A stretch of 8,461 nt of DNA. Origin: JBKJML01 sp046596415 (GTDB lineage Bacteria; Actinomycetota; Thermoleophilia; Gaiellales; Gaiellaceae). The position numbers and the translations under genes are program-made. The DNA is taken from positions 1-8,461 of the forward strand of contig JBKJML010000110.1 in assembly GCA_046596415.1 (NCBI GenBank), in the 5' to 3' direction. This document shows positions 1 to 5,781 of the stretch, piece after piece. A model generated the notes under the pieces. That model saw only the letters and a program-made list of their open reading frames with translations, did not search any database and was not told the DNA's origin. Each line of letters starts with the position of its first letter. Position 1 is the first letter of the stretch.

Positions 1-828
1 GCAGCGACGGCCGTGCCGCTTGGAACCGCGGATAGTTTCGCGGTCCTGGCCGGCTCGGGTATCACCAACACAGGGCCGACCACGCTCAACGGCGATATCG
101 GGAGTTTCCCGACCACGACGATCACCGGGACCTCGACGCTCACCGTGAACGGCACGAACCATGCCGGCGACGGTGTCACGCAGTCAGCGAAGAACGATCT
201 CGTCACGGCGTACAACACCGCGGCCGGTCAAGGGCCGACCACGCCCATTGCCGGAGACCTCGGCGGGCGGACGCTCGCATCGGGGGTCTACAACTCCGCC
301 TCCTCGATCGGGCTCACCGGCGTGCTGACCCTCGACGCCGCCGGTAATCCGAACGCGGCCTTCGTCTTCCAGGCGGGCTCAACGCTCACCACGGCGTCAG
401 GCAGCTCGATCAACCTGATCAACGGTGCTCAGGCCTGCAACGTCTTCTGGCAGATCGGCAGCTCCGCGACGCTCGGAACCGGCTCCAGCTTCCGGGGCTC
501 GGGCCTCGCCCTGCAGTCGATCACCGTCACGACCGGCACTACCGTCTCCGGCCGGGTCCTGGCTCGAAACGGTGCCGTCACGCTCGACACCACCACGATC
601 TCCAGGCCGGCCTGCACCGTTGCGGCCACGACCGTGGCAACGACGACGGCGCCGCCGACGGCGACCACGACCGCGACCACTCCGACCACAACGACCGCTC
701 CGAAGCCCAAGCCGAAGCCCAAGCCGGTGGCGAAGCCGAAGCCGAAGCGGAAGGCCATCGCGAAGGGAACGTCGACCAGCCGCGGCTCCGCCCGGCCGGC
801 TCGCCGTCAGGTCGGCTTCACCGGCTAG
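1..828 (+). CDS. Secreted ice-binding-like protein (DUF3494), 5' end missing
   Basis: The frame is open from base 1, so the start codon and signal peptide lie before the window; 275 residues are visible. Residues about 5-205 carry the DUF3494 pattern: LGTADSFAVLAGSGITNTGP near the start, a central LGGRTLASGVY segment, and the NVFWQIGSSATLGTGSSFRG and GRVLARNGAVTLDTTTI blocks. In this family the fold is an ice-binding beta-solenoid. Cys146 and Cys205 could form a disulfide. After Cys205 the protein changes to a Thr/Ala/Pro linker, a Lys-Pro repeat (about 234-251) and an Arg-rich end finishing in VGFTG. The tail resembles wall-spanning or wall-binding linkers, but no membrane anchor follows. 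Members of this family bind ice or act as adhesins outside the cell; ice binding itself is not shown here. The GTG at base 13 is internal to the conserved domain start and is not the real start. The next gene begins 14 bases downstream. Confidence 0.9.
   Translation, partial: AATAVPLGTADSFAVLAGSGITNTGPTTLNGDIGSFPTTTITGTSTLTVNGTNHAGDGVTQSAKNDLVTAYNTAAGQGPTTPIAGDLGGRTLASGVYNSASSIGLTGVLTLDAAGNPNAAFVFQAGSTLTTASGSSINLINGAQACNVFWQIGSSATLGTGSSFRGSGLALQSITVTTGTTVSGRVLARNGAVTLDTTTISRPACTVAATTVATTTAPPTATTTATTPTTTTAPKPKPKPKPVAKPKPKRKAIAKGTSTSRGSARPARRQVGFTG
700..753 (+). repeat. Lys-Pro codon repeat in the ice-binding protein tail
   Basis: A degenerate 6-base unit (AAG followed by CCC or CCG) is repeated, giving PKPKPKPKP, then VA, then KPKPK. 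It is preceded by a Thr-rich stretch from about base 616. Such basic, extended Pro-rich tails are common where surface proteins cross or contact the cell wall. It is a coding low-complexity repeat, not a DNA-level element. Confidence 0.85.
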
Positions 829-842
829 CGGCGCGACGCGCC

Positions 843-1604
843 ATGCAACCGCTGAGGTATCGGGGGCGGACGGCATTGCCGTCCGCCCCCCTTTCGACTC
901 TCGCCGCAGCTCTAGCGGTGCTCGTCGCCGTCTCGACGGGCTCGGCAGCGACAACGTCTCTGCGCGGAGGTGCCGCCGCTGTGCGGCCCAGCCAGTCGCT
1001 TGCGGTCCTCCTCGAGTCGCAGGCGGCGAGGACGGCGCCCGACGCGCGCTCCGCGGTGCTGCAGCGGGTCAGCGCGCGGCGCCCGATCACGGAAGAACGG
1101 ACTGTGCTACCCGTCACCGGGCAACGGCGCGGCCCGGGCGGGGGCGTCTGGCTCCGCGTCCTGCTCCCCGGGCGGCCGAACGGACACACAGGCTGGGTCA
1201 GGCGACACGGCACACGCGTTGTGCGCACGAGCTGGCACATCGTCGTCGACACCTCGAGCCGAAGCGCGACCGTCTACCGGAGCGGTCGCCCGGTGCGGGT
1301 TTTCAAGGTGATCGTCGGGGCGCCCTCGACGCCGACGCCGACCGGCACGTTCTTCATCGAAGAATCCGTCGAGTTGCGGGCAGGTGACGTGGGGGCGCCG
1401 TACGCGCTCGCCCTGAGCGCACGCTCCACGGTCCTCCAGGAGTTCGCCGGTGGCCCGGGCCAGATCGCCCTGCACGGGCTCGTGAACGTCGGCGGCGTCC
1501 TCGGCACCGCCGTCTCGCACGGGTGCGTGCGCCTCGCCAACGACGCGATGCGCTGGCTCGTCCTCCACGTCGGCCCCGGCGTGCCGGTCACGATCAAGGC
1601 TTAG
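843..1604 (+). CDS. Secreted L,D-transpeptidase (YkuD domain)
   Basis: A 253-residue enzyme predicted to form 3-3 crosslinks in peptidoglycan outside the membrane. Residues 1-36 look like a signal peptide: a basic start, a hydrophobic core at about 19-31 (TLAAALAVLVAVS) and a small-residue cleavage region (GSAA). Residues 85-120 form an SH3-like segment with WLRVLLPGRPNG and GWV. The YkuD domain runs from about 130 to the end, with TPTGTF at 165-170 and the catalytic signature His211...Ser225-His226-Gly227-Cys228-x-Arg230, where Cys228 is the nucleophile. The length is normal for a single-domain secreted LDT. ATG 843 is chosen because it keeps the full signal peptide; no Shine-Dalgarno is visible. 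TTG 876 and GTG 918 are in-frame alternatives, and the latter would destroy the signal peptide. It may share a transcript with the ice-binding gene. Its TAG stop overlaps the TAA of the convergent oxidase. Confidence 0.93.
   Translation: MQPLRYRGRTALPSAPLSTLAAALAVLVAVSTGSAATTSLRGGAAAVRPSQSLAVLLESQAARTAPDARSAVLQRVSARRPITEERTVLPVTGQRRGPGGGVWLRVLLPGRPNGHTGWVRRHGTRVVRTSWHIVVDTSSRSATVYRSGRPVRVFKVIVGAPSTPTPTGTFFIEESVELRAGDVGAPYALALSARSTVLQEFAGGPGQIALHGLVNVGGVLGTAVSHGCVRLANDAMRWLVLHVGPGVPVTIKA
862..890 (+). terminator. Perfect 13-bp GC-rich hairpin, terminator-like
   Basis: The arms GGGGGCGGACGGC (862-874) and GCCGTCCGCCCCC (878-890) are perfectly complementary around a 3-base ATT loop, followed by CTTTC. 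It sits 33 bases after the ice-binding stop codon, where a terminator is expected, but also within codons 7-16 of the transpeptidase. The T tract is short, so intrinsic termination would be weak. It could instead be an attenuator, or mRNA structure limiting expression of the downstream gene. The structure is seen directly; the function is inferred. Confidence 0.6.
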
Positions 1605-2971
1605 CGCTTCTTCCCCGGGTTGAAGAGCGCCTTCGGGTCGAACGCCGTCTTGACCCCGTCGTGGAGCGCCAGTGCCGCGGGAGCCCACTGCCGCGCCAGC
1701 CCGGCGCCTTTCACGAGGCCGAGCCCGTGCTCACCGGAGATGCTGCCGCCGAGCCGGATCGCCAATTCGAAGAGATCCGCCGCCGCAGCCTCGGCCCGCC
1801 CGCGCTCGTCCTCGTCGCCCGGGTCGATCAGGAACGTCGAGTGAAGGTTCCCGTCGCCGGCGTGGCCCCAGCTGCAGGCGCTGAGGTCGTGGCGGGCGCC
1901 GATCGTGAGCGTCTCCTCGACCGCCTCGGCAAGCCGCTCGAACGGGACGACGATGTCCTCGCTGACCTTGCCGCCCCGCTCCGCCTGGACGGCGAGCGAG
2001 ATACCGTCGCGCCAGCGCCAGAGCGCCGCGATCTCCTTCGCGCTCTCGGGCGCCCAGGTCGTGAGGGCGTCCTCCGAGACGACGTCGAGAACGGCCTGGC
2101 GCAGGCGTGCGACCTCCTCCTTCGACCCGTCGACATCGACCAGCACCATGAACCCGCCGTTGCGAAGCGGAACGGGGAAGGCGTCTCGCGAGCGTTTGAC
2201 GGTCTCGGCGTCGAGGTACTCGAGCGCCGAGACCGGTAGGCCGTTGCCGATCACCGCGGCGAGCGCTTCGTAGCCGGACGCCGTGTCGCGGTGCAACGCA
2301 ACGACAGGCGCGACTGCCTCGGGGGCCGGCGTCAGGGCCAGCCAGACCGAGGTGATCACTCCGAGTGTGCCCTCGGAGCCGACGAGCAGGCTCGTGAGGT
2401 CGTAGCCTGCGACGTCCTTGCGGATCGGGCCGCCGATCTGGACGAGCTCGCCCGGGGCGACGACGGCCTCGACGCCCAGCACCCAGTCTCCGGTGACGCC
2501 GTACTTGAAGGCGTGTGGACCGCCCGCGTTCGTGGCGACGTTGCCGCCGATCTGCGACTGCTCGGCCGCGCCCGGATCGGGTGGGAAGAGCAGGCCGTTC
2601 TCGCGGGCGAGCCGCCCGACGCTGAGCGTGGACACGCCCGCTTCCGCCTCCATCCGCCAGAGGAGCGGGTCGAGTGAACGCACTTTCGTCAGCCGCTCCA
2701 GCGCGAGCACGACGCCGCCGAGCGGGACGGCGCCGCCGGCGAACCCGGTCCCGCCGCCGCGTGGCGTGATCGGGACCTCGCGTTCGTAGCACCAGGCGAC
2801 GACCTCCGCCACCTCGTCTGCCGTGCGCGGCCGGGCGACCGCGTCGGCGTGCCCGCGCAGGCCGCGGGCCTCGGTGGCGTCGTGAAGGTAGACGGCCGGG
2901 ACGTCGTCGAGCACGACGTCACCGAACCGCGCCCGCAACTCCCTCGCGACCGACGCCGGCGCCACGCTCAC
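1601..2971 (-). CDS. FAD-linked oxidase, GlcD-like (2-hydroxyacid dehydrogenase family)
   Basis: A 456-residue flavoprotein of the VAO/PCMH type with a C-terminal FAD-oxidase domain. The FAD domain (about 45-220) shows RGGGTGFAGG at 71-80, IGGNVATNAGG at 141-151 and GSEGTLGVIT at 198-207. The C-terminal half carries WRWRDGIS at about 318-325, EDIVVPFERL, GHAGDGNLH at 369-377, GEHG at 413-416 and the closing FDPKALFNPGK. In relatives the latter His and Glu residues form the substrate/metal site for glycolate, D-lactate or D-2-hydroxyglutarate. The predicted reaction is oxidation of a 2-hydroxy acid to a 2-oxo acid; the exact substrate is unknown. The start is GTG 2971, whose GTGA overlaps the TGA of the FAH gene upstream and indicates translational coupling. 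It is the last gene of the operon. No GlcE or Fe-S GlcF partner is in the window, so its electron acceptor is unclear. Confidence 0.87.
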   Translation of the reverse strand: MSVAPASVARELRARFGDVVLDDVPAVYLHDATEARGLRGHADAVARPRTADEVAEVVAWCYEREVPITPRGGGTGFAGGAVPLGGVVLALERLTKVRSLDPLLWRMEAEAGVSTLSVGRLARENGLLFPPDPGAAEQSQIGGNVATNAGGPHAFKYGVTGDWVLGVEAVVAPGELVQIGGPIRKDVAGYDLTSLLVGSEGTLGVITSVWLALTPAPEAVAPVVALHRDTASGYEALAAVIGNGLPVSALEYLDAETVKRSRDAFPVPLRNGGFMVLVDVDGSKEEVARLRQAVLDVVSEDALTTWAPESAKEIAALWRWRDGISLAVQAERGGKVSEDIVVPFERLAEAVEETLTIGARHDLSACSWGHAGDGNLHSTFLIDPGDEDERGRAEAAAADLFELAIRLGGSISGEHGLGLVKGAGLARQWAPAALALHDGVKTAFDPKALFNPGKKR

Positions 2972-3630
2972 GCGCGGCGCACGGGGTTCGTCAGCGTGCC
3001 GACGCCGTCGATCTCGACCGTGACCTCGTCACCGTGCTCCAGGTAGATCGGCGGGGTGCGGGCGAAGCCGACGCCGGGCGGCGTTCCCGTCAGGATCAGG
3101 TCGCCCGGTTCGAGTTGGATCCCGTCGCTGATCGAGGCGATCAACTCGGCGACCGAGAAGATCATGTCCGCGGTCGACGCATCCTGGAGTGTCTCGCCAT
3201 TGACGATGCACCGGATGCGCAGGCTCTGCGGATCCTCGATCCGGTCAGCGGGGACGAGCTCAGGCCCGACCGGGCAGAACGTGTCGAACGACTTGGCGCG
3301 CGTCCACTGGCCGTCCTCGAACTGGGCGGCGCGGGAGCTGATGTCGTTCGCGCACAGGTAACCCGCAACGTAATCGAGCGCGTCGTCCTGGGAGACCGCG
3401 CGCGCAGTCCGGCCGATCACGACGCCGAGCTCGGCCTCGAAATCGACCTCTTGCGCCTGGGTGGGGAGCACGATCGGCTGTCCGTTCCCGGTCAGGGCGT
3501 TCGGCCATTTCGCAAAGAGGAGCGGCCGCTTCGGGACCTCCAGCTTCGACTCGGTGGCGTGGTCGACGTAGTTCAGGCCGACGCAGACGATCTTGCTCGG
3601 ACGGTCGAACGGTAGGCCGTTCGGGGCCAT
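2968..3630 (-). CDS. Fumarylacetoacetate hydrolase family protein
   Basis: A 220-residue, single-domain FAH-fold enzyme (COG0179 type; acylpyruvate hydrolase, oxaloacetate decarboxylase or 2-hydroxyhepta-2,4-diene-1,7-dioate isomerase relatives). Visible family features are GLNYxxHxxE at 18-27, Lys41 in FAKWPNAL, the metal ligands Glu65 and Glu67 in DFEAELG with Asp96 in ANDIS, Lys113 in AKSFDTFCP, and GDLILTGTPPGVG at 176-188. The divalent-metal site appears intact, so it should be active on a 2-oxo-dicarboxylate or acylpyruvate-like compound, cleaving or decarboxylating next to the 2-oxo group. Its ATG (3630) directly abuts the TGA of the upstream dehydrogenase with no gap, and its own TGA overlaps the next GTG by four bases. 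It lies between two 2-hydroxyacid oxidases, which could supply or consume a 2-oxo acid. Which family reaction it performs cannot be decided from sequence. Confidence 0.9.
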   Translation of the reverse strand: MAPNGLPFDRPSKIVCVGLNYVDHATESKLEVPKRPLLFAKWPNALTGNGQPIVLPTQAQEVDFEAELGVVIGRTARAVSQDDALDYVAGYLCANDISSRAAQFEDGQWTRAKSFDTFCPVGPELVPADRIEDPQSLRIRCIVNGETLQDASTADMIFSVAELIASISDGIQLEPGDLILTGTPPGVGFARTPPIYLEHGDEVTVEIDGVGTLTNPVRRA

Positions 3631-5025
3631 TCAGTGCTCCTCTCGGGTGGCTGGCACGCTGGTGAAGATCTTGCCGGGATTGAGGATCCCGTTCGGGTCG
3701 AAGAGCTGCTTGATCCCACGCATCAGCGGGATCAGGTCGCCGTGCTCACGCTCGAGGGCGCCGATCTTGCCAAGGCCGACGCCGTGCTCGCCGGTGCAGG
3801 TGCCACCGCGCGCGAGCGCGTCGGCGACGAGGCTCGCGACCAGCTCGTCGGCGCGTGCCAGCTCCTCGCGATCGTCCGGATCGACTTGGAGCCCGACGTG
3901 GAAGTTGCCGTCGCCCGCGTGGCCGAGGATCGCTCCGCTCAGGGCGAGCCGCTCGAGCTCGGCTCGTGCGAACGCGACCGCGCTCGCCAACTCCGAGACG
4001 GGAACGCAGGTGTCGGTGGCTCGCTCGCGCTTTCCCGGCGAGGCGGCTGCGCCTGCGTATGCGGCCTGGTGTCGTGTGCGCCAGAGCTGGGCGCGGCCGT
4101 CGGCGTCGCGTTCCTCGTCGATTCTCAGCGCGCCCTCTGCCTCCGCGAGCTCGCGGACGAGCTCGAGGTCTGCCTCGACGGTCGCCTCGCCGCCTGCTGC
4201 CTCGACGAGCAAGCACGGGCCGACCGGGTAGCTCGTGTCGAAATGGCTGTTGATCTCGGCGATCGTGCGTGCATCGAGCAGTTCGAGCCGTGTCACCGCC
4301 GAGCCTGCGGCGACGATCGCGGCGGCCGTCCGGCAGGCGGCTTCGAGCGTCTCGAACGCGATTCGCTGCGCTGTCACGTGCTCAGGGATCGCGTAGAGGC
4401 GCAGGCGCAGCTCCGTGATCACGGCGAGCGTTCCCTCCGACCCGATCAGGAGCGACTGGATGTCGTAGCCCGCCGAGGTCTTCCGCGCGCGGCTGCCGGT
4501 GCGGATGACGGTGCCGTCGGCGCACACTGCCTCCAGGGCGAGCACGTTCGGGCGCATCTTCCCGTAGCGAATCGTCGTCGTCCCGGCAGCGTTCGTGGCT
4601 GCCATCCCGCCGAGCGTCGCGTCGGCGCCGGGGTCGACCGGGAAGAACAGGCCGTGTTCGCCCGCTGCTCGCTCGAGCGCGCCGCGCGTCACCCCGGCCT
4701 CGACGGACGCAGTCAGATCCTCGGCTGCGATCTCCAGCACCCGGTTCATCCCGGACAGGTCGAGTGAGATCCCGCCCTGGGTGGGGATCACGTGGCCCTC
4801 GAGGCTCGAGCCGGCACCCCACGGCGTCACCGCGATCCGGCGCTCGTTCGCCAGCGCGAGGGTGCGGGAGACTTCGTCGGTCGCCGTCGGGTAGACGACG
4901 AGATCAGGACGGCGGGGGCGGTGGAAGGTCATGTCCGCGCCGTGCAGGTCGCGGTCGGATTCGCTCTCCGAGACGCGCACGAACGCGGCCAGCGTGTCGC
5001 GGAGGCTCTCGGTCGTGGTGGTCAC
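3631..5025 (-). CDS. D-lactate dehydrogenase (cytochrome)-like FAD oxidase, DLD1/LDHD type
   Basis: A 464-residue FAD-linked dehydrogenase. The FAD-binding part has PWGAGSSLEGH at 68-78, LGGMAATNAAGT at 138-149, RKTSAGYD and GSEGTLAVIT at 195-204; the GSSLEGH form is characteristic of DLD1/LDHD enzymes rather than bacterial GlcD. The C-terminal part has WRTRH at 315-319, TDTCVP at 337-342, GHAGDGNFH at 368-376, GEHGVG at 412-417 and FDPNGILNPGK at 442-452. All expected active-site motifs are present. The likely reaction is oxidation of D-lactate or a related D-2-hydroxy acid, with electrons passed to a cytochrome or other carrier. I chose GTG 5025, because it forms a GTGA overlap with the gntR stop and yields a normal N-terminus. 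The frame stays open to 5073, but that adds only 16 Arg/Gly/Pro-rich residues lying inside gntR. It has diverged well away from the paralogue two genes downstream. Confidence 0.9.
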   Translation of the reverse strand: MTTTTESLRDTLAAFVRVSESESDRDLHGADMTFHRPRRPDLVVYPTATDEVSRTLALANERRIAVTPWGAGSSLEGHVIPTQGGISLDLSGMNRVLEIAAEDLTASVEAGVTRGALERAAGEHGLFFPVDPGADATLGGMAATNAAGTTTIRYGKMRPNVLALEAVCADGTVIRTGSRARKTSAGYDIQSLLIGSEGTLAVITELRLRLYAIPEHVTAQRIAFETLEAACRTAAAIVAAGSAVTRLELLDARTIAEINSHFDTSYPVGPCLLVEAAGGEATVEADLELVRELAEAEGALRIDEERDADGRAQLWRTRHQAAYAGAAASPGKRERATDTCVPVSELASAVAFARAELERLALSGAILGHAGDGNFHVGLQVDPDDREELARADELVASLVADALARGGTCTGEHGVGLGKIGALEREHGDLIPLMRGIKQLFDPNGILNPGKIFTSVPATREEH

Positions 5026-5717
5026 TGGTCGACCTCGGACGGCAGGTCCGGCGAGACGCCGTCGACCGCCCAACGCAGGCTCTCGTGGACGATCCGCTCG
5101 GCGAGCCGCCCATCGCTTGCAGCGCAGGCGAGACAGAAGTCCTCGTAGCGGCCGAGCGACTCACGGAAGCGGTCGGGCGTGGAGAGCACGAGGCGGTTGT
5201 AGCGCTCCGAGCGGCGGTAAAGCCGCTCGACGTCGGCAACGAGCCGCTCGCGGCCACTCGCCCGGTAGCAGGTGCCGTAGAACTGCCAGCGCCCGTCGAG
5301 ATACGCCTCGACGTCCTGCCTTTTCGACGCGGCGCGAAGGTCGACGAGCACCTCGGACATCCGGTTGAGCTCCCACGCGTCGATTGCGACCGCGCCGAGG
5401 CGCGCTGCGAGACCCTCGAGCCCGTAGCGCGCGTAGTAGATCTCCTCGAAGTCTTCGCGCGTGAGCCTGCTGACAAAGGCGCGACCGGTGGGGCCGTACG
5501 AGACGAACCCTTCGCGCTCGAGCTGGCTCAAGCCGGCGCGCACCGGCGTCGGCGAGACGCCGAAGCGCGCTGCGAGGTCGCGGCCGACGAGCTGCGTCCC
5601 CTCCTGGAGCTGCCCCCCGACGATCAGCAGGCGCAGCTCTCGCGCGACGCGCTGCTCGATCGACTCGCGACTCTCGAGCGGCGCGATCGACGGCTGCGCT
5701 GAGGAAGACCCTTCCAT
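5022..5717 (-). CDS. GntR-family transcriptional regulator, FadR/FCD subgroup
   Basis: A 231-residue regulator. Residues about 20-85 form the winged helix, with GRDLAARFGVSPTPVRAGLSQLEREGFV at 45-72 containing the recognition helix. Residues about 90-215 form an all-helical FCD effector domain. FCD proteins usually bind a small carboxylate through a metal held by an Asp/His set. Here two positions that are normally His appear to be Tyr147 (in WQFYGTCYRASG) and Tyr191 (in RYEDFCLACAASD), leaving His211, so effector binding may be altered. It heads the operon with two 2-hydroxyacid oxidases and a FAH-family enzyme, and is divergent from hyuAB, so it probably controls both directions from the shared gap. 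ATG 5717 is preferred over the TTG at 5726, which would add three residues; neither has a clear ribosome binding site. The stop codon overlaps the next start (GTGA). Confidence 0.93.
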   Translation of the reverse strand: MEGSSSAQPSIAPLESRESIEQRVARELRLLIVGGQLQEGTQLVGRDLAARFGVSPTPVRAGLSQLEREGFVSYGPTGRAFVSRLTREDFEEIYYARYGLEGLAARLGAVAIDAWELNRMSEVLVDLRAASKRQDVEAYLDGRWQFYGTCYRASGRERLVADVERLYRRSERYNRLVLSTPDRFRESLGRYEDFCLACAASDGRLAERIVHESLRWAVDGVSPDLPSEVDQ

Positions 5718-5765
5718 TCTGAGCAAGTGTCGTTTACGCTCGCCAAATCCGCAACATGAAATATC

Positions 5766-5771
5766 AAATTA
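5766..5771 (-). promoter_or_regulatory. Possible -10 element for the gntR operon
   Basis: TAATTT on the minus strand fits the actinobacterial TANNNT -10 pattern and lies within the palindrome. Transcription would begin near 5759 and leave a leader of roughly 40 bases before the gntR ATG. No convincing -35 element is seen, and a hexamer this degenerate can arise by chance in AT-rich DNA. Confidence 0.35.
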
Positions 5772-5775
5772 CATT
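5770..5775 (+). promoter_or_regulatory. Possible -10 element giving a leaderless hyuA mRNA
   Basis: TACATT fits TANNNT and is followed by six bases and then the A of the hyuA ATG (5782), the spacing expected if transcription starts at the start codon itself. No Shine-Dalgarno sequence precedes this ATG, which agrees with a leaderless transcript. No clear -35 is visible. Confidence 0.4.
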
Positions 5776-5781
5776 TTGCTG

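Larger units (their letters stand above)
5751..5779. promoter_or_regulatory. Imperfect palindrome, candidate operator for the GntR regulator
   Basis: Arms GCAACATGAAAT (5751-5762) and ATTACATTTTGC (5768-5779) pair at 10 of 12 positions around a 5-base centre (ATCAA). It lies in the only AT-rich stretch of the window, between the divergent gntR and hyuA starts, and ends two bases before the hyuA ATG. A regulator bound here would block both promoters. It does not match the TGGTNNNACCA core of FadR itself; GntR/FCD operators vary. The structure is seen directly; the role as operator is inferred from position. Confidence 0.55.

Noticed and set aside
700..753. Short repeats considered as a CRISPR or tandem DNA element
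   Set aside because: The 6-base periodicity encodes Lys-Pro in frame and has no spacers.
425..1387. 320-codon plus-strand frame across the ice-binding and transpeptidase genes
   Set aside because: An Arg/Pro/Ser-rich frame-shifted reading of two real genes; no domain recognised.
3634..4767. 377-codon plus-strand open frame opposite the DLD-like gene
   Set aside because: The translation has no recognisable domain and the composition of an antisense shadow in GC-rich DNA; the opposite strand encodes a complete enzyme.
1601..5025. Interpreting the two FAD oxidases as a GlcD/GlcE glycolate oxidase pair
   Set aside because: Both proteins are full length with complete C-terminal active-site motifs, whereas GlcE is short and lacks them; no GlcF is present in the window.
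5026..5073. 16-residue N-terminal extension of the DLD-like dehydrogenase
   Set aside because: It lies within gntR, is Arg/Gly/Pro-rich, and the GTG at 5025 gives the coupled GTGA overlap also seen at the other junction.
5461..5781. Long upstream extension of the hyuA frame
   Set aside because: It is antisense to gntR, has low-complexity Ser/Arg composition, and the conserved HyuA N-terminus starts at 5782.
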